In this document: positions 8,260 through 17,157 of the stretch, piece by piece
Position numbering within the stretch: position 1 is the first letter of the stretch
How the letters are laid out: every line of letters begins with the position of its first letter
Assembly: GCF_900176515.1 (NCBI RefSeq)
Contig: NZ_FWXV01000005.1
Span: 122,507 to 186,506, forward strand
Direction of reading: 5' to 3'
Source: Kibdelosporangium aridum
GTDB lineage: Bacteria; Actinomycetota; Actinomycetes; Mycobacteriales; Pseudonocardiaceae
Length of the DNA stretch: 64,000 bases
Program-made: the position numbers and the translations under genes
The notes under the pieces: model-generated
What the model was told of the DNA's origin: nothing
Database searches by the model: none
What the model saw: only the letters and a program-made list of their open reading frames with translations

Positions 8260-8838
8260 ATGGACACCAGCGATGGCTGGTCTAGGCGGCATTTCTTCGG
8301 GCGCGCCGCCGCTGCGACGGCTGGCGTAGCCCTTGTCGGGCAAACGGCCGTGCCGCAAGCGGCCGCGGACGACGGCTTGGTCGCGGTTTCCTGCTTCATC
8401 AACGGGAAGCCCGAGACGCTGCGGATCGATCCCCGTATCACGTTGTTGGACGCGCTGCGGGAACGGTTGAACCTGACCGGCACCAAGAAGGGGTGCGATC
8501 GCGGTCAGTGCGGAGCATGCACTGTGCACGTGGACGGTCGGCGTGTTGTGTCCTGTTTGACCCTTGCGGCGACGTTGCGGGGCAAGCGGATCACCACCAT
8601 CGAAGGGCTGGCACGGGGCGACGAGCTGCATCCGGTGCAGAAGGCCTTCGTCGACTGCGATGGTTTCCAGTGCGGGTTCTGCACTTCCGGCCAGATCATG
8701 TCCGCGACCGCGGTCATCAAGGAAGGGCACGCCAAAACCGACGACGAGATCAAGGAAGCCATGTCCGGCAACATCTGCCGGTGCGGTGCTTATCCGAACA
8801 TCGTCGCCGCCATCAAGCAGGCCAGGGGTGAGGCCTGA
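8260..8838 (+). CDS. Molybdenum hydroxylase, 2Fe-2S subunit (PaoA/YagT-like)
   Basis: A 192-residue iron-sulfur subunit of the xanthine oxidase family. A twin-arginine signal (SRRHFFGRAAAA, residues 8-19) marks Tat export, as in E. coli PaoA. The plant-type ferredoxin cysteines are in GCDRGQCGACTVH and the second cluster's in CGFCTSGQIM and NICRCGAY. Electrons pass from the molybdenum subunit through these clusters to FAD. The ATG at 8260 is chosen because GGAGG lies 5 bp upstream and it keeps the whole Tat signal. First gene of a three-gene operon. Confidence 0.93.
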   Translation: MDTSDGWSRRHFFGRAAAATAGVALVGQTAVPQAAADDGLVAVSCFINGKPETLRIDPRITLLDALRERLNLTGTKKGCDRGQCGACTVHVDGRRVVSCLTLAATLRGKRITTIEGLARGDELHPVQKAFVDCDGFQCGFCTSGQIMSATAVIKEGHAKTDDEIKEAMSGNICRCGAYPNIVAAIKQARGEA

Positions 8839-9815
8839 TGCACGGCTTCTCCTTCGCCGCCCCGGCGACCACCACTGAAGCACTCAGCGAAGCAAGCGAC
8901 CGGTCGGCGTTCCTGGCAGGCGGGACGACACTGGTCGACCTGATGAAACTGGACGTGATGACTCCGGCCAAGGTCATCGACATCAACGACCTCCCGATGC
9001 GCGGGATACAGCGCGGCCGGGACGGGATCACCATCGGTGCCTTGGAACGGATGACCGATGTCGCCCTGAGCCGCGATGTCGCCAACCTGTACCCGGTGGT
9101 CTCGCAGGCGTTGTTCGCCAGCGCGTCGGGGCAGCTGCGCAATATGGCCAGCATCGGCGGGAACCTGCTGCAGCGCACCCGATGCGACTACTTCCGTGAC
9201 GTGACCACACCGTGCAACAAGCGGCTGCCAGGCAGCGGGTGTCCCGCGCAGACTGGGGAGAACCGTGGGCACGCGATCCTCGGGACCAGCGCTGCCTGTG
9301 TCGCCACGCATGCGAGTGATCTAGCCGTCGCACTCGTCGCGATGGACGCGAAAGTCCGGCTGCAGAGCAAAGAAGGCGAGCGGCTCGTCGCACTGACCGA
9401 CTTCTACCGGCTTCCTGGGGACACGCCGTCGGTCGAGAACGTTCTCAAACCAGGCGAATTGATCACCCAGATCCACCTGCCCCGGCTGAGCTGGGCAAGA
9501 ATGTCCGCATATGTGAAAGTCCGGGACCGCTCGTCGTACGAGTTCGCGCTCGCCTCGGCCGCCGTCGCCCTGGATCTGCGGGGCGACAAGGTGCTCGACG
9601 CCCGGATCGCGGTCGGCGGAGTCGGTACGAAACCGTGGCGGCTGCCGCAAGTCGAAGAGGCGCTGAAAGGCAAGACTGCCACCGAGGAGACTTTCACGGC
9701 CGCCGCCGCGAAGGCTGCGGAGGGCGCCAGGCCGTTGAGCCACAACGAGTTCAAAGTCGTTCTCGTCCAACGAACGATCGTGCGTGCGCTGATGTCGGTG
9801 CGAGGTGTGCGATGA
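8838..9815 (+). CDS. Molybdenum hydroxylase, FAD-binding subunit with Fe-S insertion (PaoB/YagS-like)
   Basis: A 325-residue FAD subunit. The FAD-binding motifs FLAGGTTLVD and ASIGGNLLQRTRCDYF are present. Cysteines in RTRCDYF, TPCNKRLPGSGC and TSAACVATH match the extra 4Fe-4S-binding insertion of E. coli PaoB, not the simpler CO dehydrogenase CoxM. It accepts electrons from the 2Fe-2S subunit. Its ATG overlaps the preceding stop (ATGA) and the next gene overlaps its own stop, so the three subunits are translationally coupled. Confidence 0.92.
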   Translation: MHGFSFAAPATTTEALSEASDRSAFLAGGTTLVDLMKLDVMTPAKVIDINDLPMRGIQRGRDGITIGALERMTDVALSRDVANLYPVVSQALFASASGQLRNMASIGGNLLQRTRCDYFRDVTTPCNKRLPGSGCPAQTGENRGHAILGTSAACVATHASDLAVALVAMDAKVRLQSKEGERLVALTDFYRLPGDTPSVENVLKPGELITQIHLPRLSWARMSAYVKVRDRSSYEFALASAAVALDLRGDKVLDARIAVGGVGTKPWRLPQVEEALKGKTATEETFTAAAAKAAEGARPLSHNEFKVVLVQRTIVRALMSVRGVR

Positions 9816-11983
9816 GCGTTGTGGGACAACCCGTTGACCGGGTCGACGGCCCGTTGAAGGTCACCGGCAACGCGCTGTACGTCGCCGACAACAAGGTTGA
9901 TCGCCTGGCGTACGGATACCTCGTCACGAGCACCATCGCGCTGGGCACGATCACCAGCATGCACACCGAAGAGGCGGTGAAAGCACCCGGCGTGCTCGCG
10001 GTGTACAGCCCGGACAACCCGCTGAAGCTGTTCGCGTACACCCAGAACCAGAACGACGAGAACAAACCTCCTTTGCAGGACAAGGAGATCCGTTACCACG
10101 GCCAAGTGATCGCCTTGGTGGTGGCGGAGACCTTCGAACAGGCGCGGGACGCTGCCTCGCTGATCAAGACCACCTACGCCGCCAAGCAACCCACCGCCGA
10201 GTTCGATCCCGCCAAAGCCACGCCACCGCTGAGCGGGACACCGGAGGTCAACATCCTCGCTCCTGGCGTGCCGTCGATCGACGCGGCACTCGCCGCCAGC
10301 GAAGTGACGGTCACGGCGACGTACACGACGCCGGTGAACCACCACATCGCGATGGAGCCACACGCCACCCTGGCCAGCTGGACCGGCGATCACCTGACGA
10401 TCTACACCGTCAGCCAAGGCGTGCGGCTGGTCACGGCCCGGCTCGCGACGACGCTCGGCGTCGACCAGGCCAAGATCTACGTGCACAACCCGCACGTGGG
10501 TGGCGGCTTCGGCAACAAGTGGGGCAACTGGGCGCAGGTGCCGATCACCGCTGCCGCGGCGCGGGCATTAGGGCGTCCAATCAAGACAGTGCTCACCCGG
10601 GAACAGACCTTCACCGTGGTCGGGCATCGGCCCGCGTCGTCACAAACGGTGTCGCTGGGCGCGAAACGCGATGGCACGCTCACCGCGATCAAGCACGTCG
10701 GCATCTCGTCGCTGTCCCCGGCGAGCAACTTCTACGAGCAGGTCGCGAACACCTCGCTGGCGATGTACGCCAGCCCGAACATCCACGTCTCCCGCAAGAT
10801 CGTCCGGCTGGACGTCCCACCGACCACGATCATGCGCGCGCCAGGGGAATCCAACGGATCCTTCGCGCTGGAAAGCGCGCTGGACGAACTGGCCGAAAAA
10901 CTGGGGATGGACCCGCTGGAAATCCGGCGGAAGAACGACTCGCCGGTAGCGCCCAACAACGGCAGGCGGTGGTCGAGCAAGCACCTCGACGAGTGCTACC
11001 GAATCGGCGCGGAGAAGTTCGGGTGGTCACGTCGTAACCCGGTGCCGAAGTCGGTCGTCGATGGTGACTGGTACGTCGGCATGGGCGTCGGCACAGCGAC
11101 CTATTCGGCGGGCAGGGGAGAGGCGTCCATCAAGGTCCGCTTCCAGGCCGACGGCACAGTCAAGGTGTCCGGCACGGCCGCTGACCTCGGCACCGGACAG
11201 TCCACTGTGTTCTCGATCATCGCGGCGGACAAGCTCGGCATCCCGGTCACCAAGGTGATCCCCGAGTTGGGCGACTCGACGTCACCGGCGGCGGCCAACG
11301 CGGGTGGCTCATCGTCCACTTCGACCAACGGCCCGGCCGTGCAAGTCGCCACCGACGCGGCCATCCAAGCCCTGGTGAAGTTCGCGGCCGAGACGCCTGG
11401 ATCACCATTCCATGGCAAGGAAACCCGGTATGCGGACGGGTGGTTGGTCACTGAAGGCCGGTCGATGACTTTCGGTGCGCTGCTGACCGAATTGGACGTT
11501 CCGGCCGTGGAAGCGACCGCGACTTCGCCCCGGGTCAACGATCCGGTCCACGCCTTCCGGTCCTTCGGGGCGACCTTCGCCGAAGTCCGGGTGAACCGCT
11601 GGACCGGCGAGCCGAGAGTGTCCCGGATGCTGTGTGTGGTGGACGCGGGCACGATCATCAACGAGAAGACCGCGCGCAGCCAGATAGTCGGCGGTCTGAT
11701 CATGGGCATGGGCCACGCCTTGCTGGAAGACACCCGGCTGGAAGCGTCCGGCCGGTTCGCCAACACCAACATGGCGTCCTATCTGGTGCCGGTGAACGCG
11801 GACGTGCCGCCGATCGACGTGCACTTCCTGAACTACCCCGACACCAAACTCAGTGCTCTCGGCGCCCGAGGCATCGGCGAGTTCAGCATCGTGGGCGCCG
11901 CGGGCGCGATCGCCGGGGCGATCCACAACGCCACCGGCAAACGCATCCGCGAACTGCCCGTCACCCTCGACAAACTGCTCTGA
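9812..11983 (+). CDS. Molybdenum hydroxylase, molybdopterin-binding subunit (PaoC/YagR-like)
   Basis: A 723-residue Mo subunit with the aldehyde oxidase/xanthine dehydrogenase hammerhead domain (residues 1-130) and molybdopterin-binding domain. Visible motifs include HVGGGFGNKWG, RAPGESNGSFALESALDE and the C-terminal GARGIGEFSIVGAAGAI, whose Glu matches the catalytic base of the family. The PaoABC relatives oxidise aldehydes in the periplasm. Substrate here is unknown. No XdhC/PaoD-type cofactor-insertion chaperone is encoded next to it, which is unusual. The start is the ATGA-coupled ATG at 9812. Confidence 0.93.
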   Translation: MSVVGQPVDRVDGPLKVTGNALYVADNKVDRLAYGYLVTSTIALGTITSMHTEEAVKAPGVLAVYSPDNPLKLFAYTQNQNDENKPPLQDKEIRYHGQVIALVVAETFEQARDAASLIKTTYAAKQPTAEFDPAKATPPLSGTPEVNILAPGVPSIDAALAASEVTVTATYTTPVNHHIAMEPHATLASWTGDHLTIYTVSQGVRLVTARLATTLGVDQAKIYVHNPHVGGGFGNKWGNWAQVPITAAAARALGRPIKTVLTREQTFTVVGHRPASSQTVSLGAKRDGTLTAIKHVGISSLSPASNFYEQVANTSLAMYASPNIHVSRKIVRLDVPPTTIMRAPGESNGSFALESALDELAEKLGMDPLEIRRKNDSPVAPNNGRRWSSKHLDECYRIGAEKFGWSRRNPVPKSVVDGDWYVGMGVGTATYSAGRGEASIKVRFQADGTVKVSGTAADLGTGQSTVFSIIAADKLGIPVTKVIPELGDSTSPAAANAGGSSSTSTNGPAVQVATDAAIQALVKFAAETPGSPFHGKETRYADGWLVTEGRSMTFGALLTELDVPAVEATATSPRVNDPVHAFRSFGATFAEVRVNRWTGEPRVSRMLCVVDAGTIINEKTARSQIVGGLIMGMGHALLEDTRLEASGRFANTNMASYLVPVNADVPPIDVHFLNYPDTKLSALGARGIGEFSIVGAAGAIAGAIHNATGKRIRELPVTLDKLL

Positions 11984-11991
11984 CTGCACGT

Positions 11992-13314
11992 TCATCCGGC
12001 AATCGCCCGCACAGTCAGGCCACTGCCGACCACAAGAACCATCGTGGAGGTGAGCACCGGGACGAACCGGGTGTAGCGCTGCATCCGGTTCGACAGCCCG
12101 TCCATCCGGTCACGCAGCTTCACCAGGAGCAGCCCGGCGGCGGTCAACGTCCCGGCCATGCCCAAGCCGTACGCGAGAACCAGCAGGACACCGAACCACG
12201 TCCGTCCTAACGCGATCGCACCGAGCAGGACGACCAACGCGGACGGGCTGGGCACCAGCCCGCCTGCCACACCCATCCCCACCAGCCCGGCCTTGCTGAA
12301 GTGCCCGTGGCCGTGGCCATGCCCGTGCCCGTGCCCGTGGCCGTGGCCCTGGTGCCGCTTAAGAGCGGACCGGAACAGCACCACACCGATGCCGGTGATC
12401 AACAATCCGCTCGCGATACCCAGCCACTGCAGGACGGTCTCACCGGCGAGCGCGCTGGAGACGCTGATGAGCAGGCCCAGAACGAGCACGCCCGCGGTGT
12501 GGGTCAACGTCACGGTGGCGCCCACCAGAACGGCATCCCGAGGCGTTCCCTTGCGACCGACCAGGTACGCCGCGATTACCGTCTTGCCGTGCCCAGGCAG
12601 GGCGGCATGGGACGCCCCGAGCACGAGCGCGAGCAGGACTGCGAGGACACCGAGCCACGGCGTGAGATCCGTGGTACCGACAATGTCGTTGAAGGCGGCA
12701 GCGAGCCCGAAGGAACTCTCCGGCGCTGCGATGGACCCGGCTGGAGCCGACCCCGCACCCGGCTCCGCCATGAGCTCCACGCTCCGCATATCCAGCGGTG
12801 ACGACAGCAGGTCCTCCGGATAGCTGCGCAGTTCGTCGCTGATGCTCTGCGCAGGCACGTCAGAATCGACGCGAACACCGGTCCCGGCCGCGGTGATCTC
12901 ATGCCAGCCGACCCGATCGGCACGATACGAGTCAGTGAACGCCAGTCGCACCGGCCCGCGGATCTCCGCAGGCGCGGTCAGATCACACGTGAGCCGGGTC
13001 GTGGCCAGGTCGGCCTGGCCCTTGGGGAACTCGAGCCGCGCTGAACGGACTGAGAACGCCAGCCGCTGAGAGTCCACAGTGGCTCGTACCGCACCCACGA
13101 GATCCTGACACTGACGGTCCGCGTCGCCGAGCTTCTCCTGGAGTGTGGGAATCTCCGCGAAGTCCACAACCGACTTCAGATCGACCCGGTCCGGGTGCAG
13201 GTGCAGGCCGTGATAGTGGTTGACGCTGAAATTGCCGAGCGGATGAGCCGACGCCGTTCCGCTCGGCCACAACAGGACCAGGCCGAGGACCACGACCACC
13301 AAGCGCTTGATCAT
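11992..13314 (-). CDS. NicO/RcnA-type nickel-cobalt transporter with large extracytoplasmic N-domain
   Basis: A 440-residue protein. A signal peptide (residues 1-23) is followed by an exported domain to about 200 and then at least six membrane helices. The NicO signature GASHAALPGHGKTVIAAYL and a cytosolic His/Gly loop (an alternating HG repeat of nine His) mark a nickel/cobalt carrier. Direction of transport is not certain; RcnA relatives export. The exported N-domain is not found in RcnA. It is the last gene of a coupled operon with the TPR and DUF4331 genes (ATGA overlap at 13311-13314), which suggests those proteins deliver or sense the metal. Confidence 0.85.
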   Translation of the reverse strand: MIKRLVVVVLGLVLLWPSGTASAHPLGNFSVNHYHGLHLHPDRVDLKSVVDFAEIPTLQEKLGDADRQCQDLVGAVRATVDSQRLAFSVRSARLEFPKGQADLATTRLTCDLTAPAEIRGPVRLAFTDSYRADRVGWHEITAAGTGVRVDSDVPAQSISDELRSYPEDLLSSPLDMRSVELMAEPGAGSAPAGSIAAPESSFGLAAAFNDIVGTTDLTPWLGVLAVLLALVLGASHAALPGHGKTVIAAYLVGRKGTPRDAVLVGATVTLTHTAGVLVLGLLISVSSALAGETVLQWLGIASGLLITGIGVVLFRSALKRHQGHGHGHGHGHGHGHGHFSKAGLVGMGVAGGLVPSPSALVVLLGAIALGRTWFGVLLVLAYGLGMAGTLTAAGLLLVKLRDRMDGLSNRMQRYTRFVPVLTSTMVLVVGSGLTVRAIAG

Positions 13315-14474
13315 CGAATCGCTCCGAGAATGGCGTTCCGGTGTTCGAGTACGGTCGCATCGCGCCAGCCCAACGCGACCGCCTTGTCCGAGTAGGACAG
13401 TGCGTCAGCGTGACGTCCGTTGAGATGCAGCGCCCACGCCATCGCGTCGGCGACGAAGACACTCTGCCGCTTCGCCCATTCGGCCTCGGCCAGACGCAAG
13501 GCCGTCGCGTTGTCACCACGATCGGCGGCGACCGCCGACGCGACCAGATCATCGCTCGCGCCCTGTGACTCCAGCAACTTCTGCTGCTTGGCGAGGATGT
13601 CGTACTGCTGGTCCGCCTCGGCCTTCCGGCCGGTCTGCGCCAGCAGCCGGGCGTAGTCCGGAATGTACTGCGGCGCTCGTGCGGTCAGGTCCCGGTATCC
13701 GGCGAGTGCCTTGTCGATCTTGCCCTGTGCGGCAAGAACCTTGGCCCGGCCGTGCAGCAAAGCCGGGTCTTTCGGACTGGTGACCAGACCCCGCTCGTAA
13801 TGCTCGGACGCTTGCCCGGCTTGACGGACGTTCCAGGCCAGCTCGCCGAGCTGGTACTCGCAGAACGCGACCTCGTCGGCGGATGTCGCTGACTCAAGGC
13901 CGCGTTGCATCGCCGACCGTGCTTCAGCTTCCTGGCCGTGCAACTCGAAGTGGTATGCCGCCCGGGTGAAAGCCGTGACGTTGGGCTTCAAGTCCAGCAT
14001 TCGTTGCACGGCGTCCATCGCGCCTTTGTCGTCGCCGAGCTGAGTCAACGCGTCGGCCAGGACGCCGTAGACCTCGGCTGTCTCGGGCATGACAGCCTGG
14101 GCGCGCGTTGCCCAGTCCTTGGCCTCAGTGAAGTCGTGGCGGGCATTGGCGAGCGCACCCATCCCGATCATCGCTTCGCCGTTGCCTTCCGGCACCAGCT
14201 TCATGGACCTCTCGAGGGCACCCTGCGCCTTGACGTAGTAGGTCGGGTCGGTGGTGGTACGGGCCAGTTCGACGTAGGAGCTGCCGAGCTGGGCCCAGCC
14301 GGAGGCGTCACCGGGCAAGCGGTTGAGCCTGGCCTGCAACGAGTCCACGTTCTGCCGGAGCCGGTTGACGCGGCTGATCGGCTCAACGGCCACAGTGGAC
14401 TCGTCGGACTGTGTGATGGTGACCGCGGCGGCGATCAGCGCCACCGCCGCGACCAGGATTACCAAGAACCTCAT
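13311..14474 (-). CDS. Membrane-anchored TPR protein
   Basis: A 387-residue protein starting MRFLVILVAAVALIAAAV, a single N-terminal transmembrane anchor. About eight tetratricopeptide-like units follow, for example DASGWAQLGSSYVELAR, GEAMIGMGALANARHDFTEAKDWA and ALLHGRAKVLAAQGKIDKALAGY. Such domains scaffold protein complexes at the membrane. The ATG at 14474 overlaps the DUF4331 stop (ATGA). Its place between an exported DUF4331 protein and a NicO transporter suggests an adaptor role; this is inference. Confidence 0.8.
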   Translation of the reverse strand: MRFLVILVAAVALIAAAVTITQSDESTVAVEPISRVNRLRQNVDSLQARLNRLPGDASGWAQLGSSYVELARTTTDPTYYVKAQGALERSMKLVPEGNGEAMIGMGALANARHDFTEAKDWATRAQAVMPETAEVYGVLADALTQLGDDKGAMDAVQRMLDLKPNVTAFTRAAYHFELHGQEAEARSAMQRGLESATSADEVAFCEYQLGELAWNVRQAGQASEHYERGLVTSPKDPALLHGRAKVLAAQGKIDKALAGYRDLTARAPQYIPDYARLLAQTGRKAEADQQYDILAKQQKLLESQGASDDLVASAVAADRGDNATALRLAEAEWAKRQSVFVADAMAWALHLNGRHADALSYSDKAVALGWRDATVLEHRNAILGAIR

Positions 14475-16033
14475 GCCTGGCGCTGCCTGCGCTTGCGCCA
14501 CATCCACAGGCCGCCACCCGCCAAAGCGAGGGCGCCGAACGCGCCACCGATCATCGGACCGGCAGGCATGTCACCGACGATGTTCGCGCTCGGCGCGACG
14601 TCGGCCATCACGGTGTTGGAGTTCACCGCTGTGTTGTGCGGCAGTGCCACGTACGGGAACTTGGCCTCGAACCACTTGTCGTTGGCGTCCACCTTGTCCC
14701 CGGCGGCCAGCTCGGGCACGATCTGGCCGGTCTGCGCGGCACCCGCGAGTGCCTGCAGTTCGATGTCGACCACGTCGTCGGCGAGCCTGCGGCCGTTCGG
14801 GAACCCTTGCAGGTCACCACCGATCACACCGAGCCGGTTGGGCTTGTCGTTGGGCTGAATGGACGTGTTGAGCCGCAACATCTCCGACGGCACGAACTTC
14901 TTCGGGTTCACGTCGGCGTTGTTCAACTGCGAGTTCAGGTCCGCCTTGATCGGGCCGCCTGCCTTGGTGGTGATGCCGGTCAGGAAGATCTCCACCAGGT
15001 CGTTGCGCGGCGTCGCCGGTGCCTTCAGCTTGTAGATCGCTTCGAGCAGCTTGGGCACCTCAGGGTTGGTCACCCTGTCCAGCAACGGCTTCACGGTCCC
15101 GTCCTTGTCCGGAGTCAGGCCGTTGAACGCGTCCTTCAACGCGACCGACGAGACGACCTCGTTCACCAACGGGTTGCCCAGCCGGGAAACCTGGACGAAC
15201 GGACCTTCCGGCTTGGCCTGGCCGGGCGACAGCCGCAGCGTCTTGCGCTCGGTGTCGCTCCAGACACCGATCACCGGGTTGCGCTTCGGGTCACCCTTCA
15301 ACGTCAACGCGGACTTCGGCACCTGGATGGCGATCGTGTTCACGTTGTAGCCACGCAGCGTGTCCTGGCCGACCTCGCTCAGGTTCCCGCCGTATAGCAG
15401 GTCGAACACGCGCAGGTCAAGGAAGAACGAGTCCTCGGCCGCGCCGACGTACGTCTGGCCGCCACCGGGGATCTTGGCGATGGCCTGGTCACGCAGCGGC
15501 CGGTAGTCAGGGATCGACGCGGGGCCCACATTGGACGGTGCGACCTTTCCCTTGCGGATCAAGGTCTTGTCCTTGCCCTTGTCGTCGATCACTTCGAGCT
15601 TGTAGGTCTGCCTGAACAGCAGGTTCTCGTCGTCGAGCGACGTGACCGGGCCGTTGTTGTACAAGAAGGTGCTCTTGCCACGCCGGTCGTCGTTCTCGAA
15701 AGTCCAGCGGTAGGTCAGATCCGGCTTGGCGTCACCGTCGTTGTCGATGTTGATGTCGTAGTTCGCGTCGGTGGCCCACGGGTAGAAGTTCGGGCCGCCG
15801 TTGGGTTCCTGCAAACCGAACCAGTTGGCCACCAACGTGACCGTGTCGGGACTGTCCGGGCTGACGAACGCGTACACGTCGGTGTTGTCGACTGTGGGAT
15901 CCGCCGCGATGAGCGGTGCTTCCCGGTGGCTGGAGGCACTCGCGGAACCAGGGATGAACCCGGCGAGCGCGGAGCCGATCAGCAAGGCCCCAGCCATCGC
16001 CAGCGGCTTTCGCCGCCCACGTAAGGCATTCAT
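14471..16033 (-). CDS. Exported DUF4331 protein with C-terminal membrane anchor
   Basis: A 520-residue protein with a signal peptide (cleavage near ASASS-HREAP). The DUF4331 hallmark SSHREAPLIAADPTVDNTDVYAFVSPD is followed by the rest of the domain. The C-terminus has a hydrophobic helix (PMIGGAFGALALAGGGLWMW) and a basic tail (RKRRQRQA), so the protein is anchored to the outer face of the membrane. DUF4331 proteins have no firmly known function. First gene of the DUF4331-TPR-NicO operon; a hairpin at 16064-16099 separates it from the upstream gene. Confidence 0.85.
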   Translation of the reverse strand: MNALRGRRKPLAMAGALLIGSALAGFIPGSASASSHREAPLIAADPTVDNTDVYAFVSPDSPDTVTLVANWFGLQEPNGGPNFYPWATDANYDINIDNDGDAKPDLTYRWTFENDDRRGKSTFLYNNGPVTSLDDENLLFRQTYKLEVIDDKGKDKTLIRKGKVAPSNVGPASIPDYRPLRDQAIAKIPGGGQTYVGAAEDSFFLDLRVFDLLYGGNLSEVGQDTLRGYNVNTIAIQVPKSALTLKGDPKRNPVIGVWSDTERKTLRLSPGQAKPEGPFVQVSRLGNPLVNEVVSSVALKDAFNGLTPDKDGTVKPLLDRVTNPEVPKLLEAIYKLKAPATPRNDLVEIFLTGITTKAGGPIKADLNSQLNNADVNPKKFVPSEMLRLNTSIQPNDKPNRLGVIGGDLQGFPNGRRLADDVVDIELQALAGAAQTGQIVPELAAGDKVDANDKWFEAKFPYVALPHNTAVNSNTVMADVAPSANIVGDMPAGPMIGGAFGALALAGGGLWMWRKRRQRQA

Positions 16034-16063
16034 GTGCTTTTCCTCCCCGCCCCGGCAGGCAAA

Positions 16064-16099
16064 GAGCCGGGCGCACCTTGTCTTCGGTGCGCCCGGCTC
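16064..16099 (-). terminator. Rho-independent-like terminator after the Pro-rich surface protein gene
   Basis: A perfect 14-bp stem (GAGCCGGGCGCACC paired with GGTGCGCCCGGCTC) with an 8-nt loop, followed on the minus strand by TTT. It lies 25 bp after the stop of the 16124-17077 gene and 31 bp before the DUF4331 start, so it insulates the two units. Confidence 0.8.
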
Positions 16100-16123
16100 A
16101 GCGGATTGCGGGGATTTTGAAGA

Positions 16124-17077
16124 TTATCTGAAGCGCAGCACCGCCACGCCGGCCAGGACGAAGAACACCAGGATGATCAGCGAGCTGCTCTGGCCGCCGG
16201 ACGAGCTGGTCAGCAGCTGGTCGACGGCCGCGGTCAGCACCACACCGCAGTTCGCGGTGATCCAGTGCCTGCCCGCCTCCAGACGGGTGAACTGGACGTC
16301 CGCGGTGAAGTTGCCGTCCGCGTCCGCGATCGTGCCGCCGACCTTCTCTCCCTTTGACATCAGTGTTACCGGAGCACCCGGCGCGCATCCCTTGCCGGTC
16401 GCGCGCAACGTGTCACCCGGGCTCATCGTCACGCGGTCGAGCTTCAGGTCGCCGTCGGCCGTGGGCTTCGGGTCCGCTGTGGACAGTGGCGGCAGCTCGG
16501 TCGACGGAATCGGCGGTGGCGTCGAGGTGACCGGCGGGTTGCTGACCGGTGGCCGGGACGGCGGCGGCGTCACCGGTGGACGGCGGCTGCTCGACGGCGG
16601 TGGCGTGACCGGTGGCTCGCCCGGCGGTGTCACCGGCGGGGTGACGGGTGGATTGCTCGGCGGGTTGCTCGGCGGGTTCGACGTCGGTGGCGACGTCACC
16701 TGGAACCGCGTTTGGGCAGCCAATTCCAAACTGGGGCAGGTTCCGGTGATCGTGTAGGCGCCGACCGCGGTACCCGCGGGCACCTGGGCGCCGACCGACC
16801 CGCTCGCCAGACCGGGGGCGGCATTGGCCACCGTGGTCTCGCCGAACTGGAAGGTGATCCCGGTCTTGCACAACGATCTTCCGCCGTTGCGGGAGAACCC
16901 GGACCAGCTGATGGTGATGTTCGAACCGGCCGGACCGCTGGCCGGACTGACCGACACTTGCGGGTTGGGCAACGGCGGCTGACTACTGCTGGTCTGCGCG
17001 TCCGCGAACGGTGCGACGACCAAAAGTACGGCGAAGCCGCCCGAAAGGGCAGCGATTGTTCGCGAACCAGTGCGCAT
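16124..17077 (-). CDS. Exported, Pro-rich surface protein with C-terminal anchor
   Basis: A 317-residue protein starting MRTGSRTIAALS (GGGGAG 7 bp upstream). After a signal peptide ending FADAQ comes an Ig-like domain (PQVSVSPASGPAGSNITISWSGFS to about residue 125). A long Pro-rich linker follows, with repeats such as SNPPSNPP and VTPPVTPPGEPP. A second Ig-like domain (LDRVTMSPGDTLRATGKGCAPGAPV) leads to a C-terminal helix (SLIILVFFVLAGVAVLRFR). The architecture is that of a wall-spanning actinobacterial surface protein. No function assigned. It is divergent from the gene at 17158. Confidence 0.75.
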   Translation of the reverse strand: MRTGSRTIAALSGGFAVLLVVAPFADAQTSSSQPPLPNPQVSVSPASGPAGSNITISWSGFSRNGGRSLCKTGITFQFGETTVANAAPGLASGSVGAQVPAGTAVGAYTITGTCPSLELAAQTRFQVTSPPTSNPPSNPPSNPPVTPPVTPPGEPPVTPPPSSSRRPPVTPPPSRPPVSNPPVTSTPPPIPSTELPPLSTADPKPTADGDLKLDRVTMSPGDTLRATGKGCAPGAPVTLMSKGEKVGGTIADADGNFTADVQFTRLEAGRHWITANCGVVLTAAVDQLLTSSSGGQSSSLIILVFFVLAGVAVLRFR

Positions 17078-17157
17078 GGCTACTACTCCCCTGAATACGT
17101 CCGCCACAGGTTGTAGCATCCCCATCCAGTTATCAACACCGACAATCGGGATGCCCA

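Noticed and set aside
12301..12355. Tandem repeat tract of alternating GTG/CCC-type hexamers
   Set aside because: It encodes the His-Gly metal-binding loop of the NicO transporter and needs no other explanation.
16540..16690. Low-complexity repeat region
   Set aside because: It is the Pro-rich linker of the surface protein at 16124-17077, not a CRISPR or other array.
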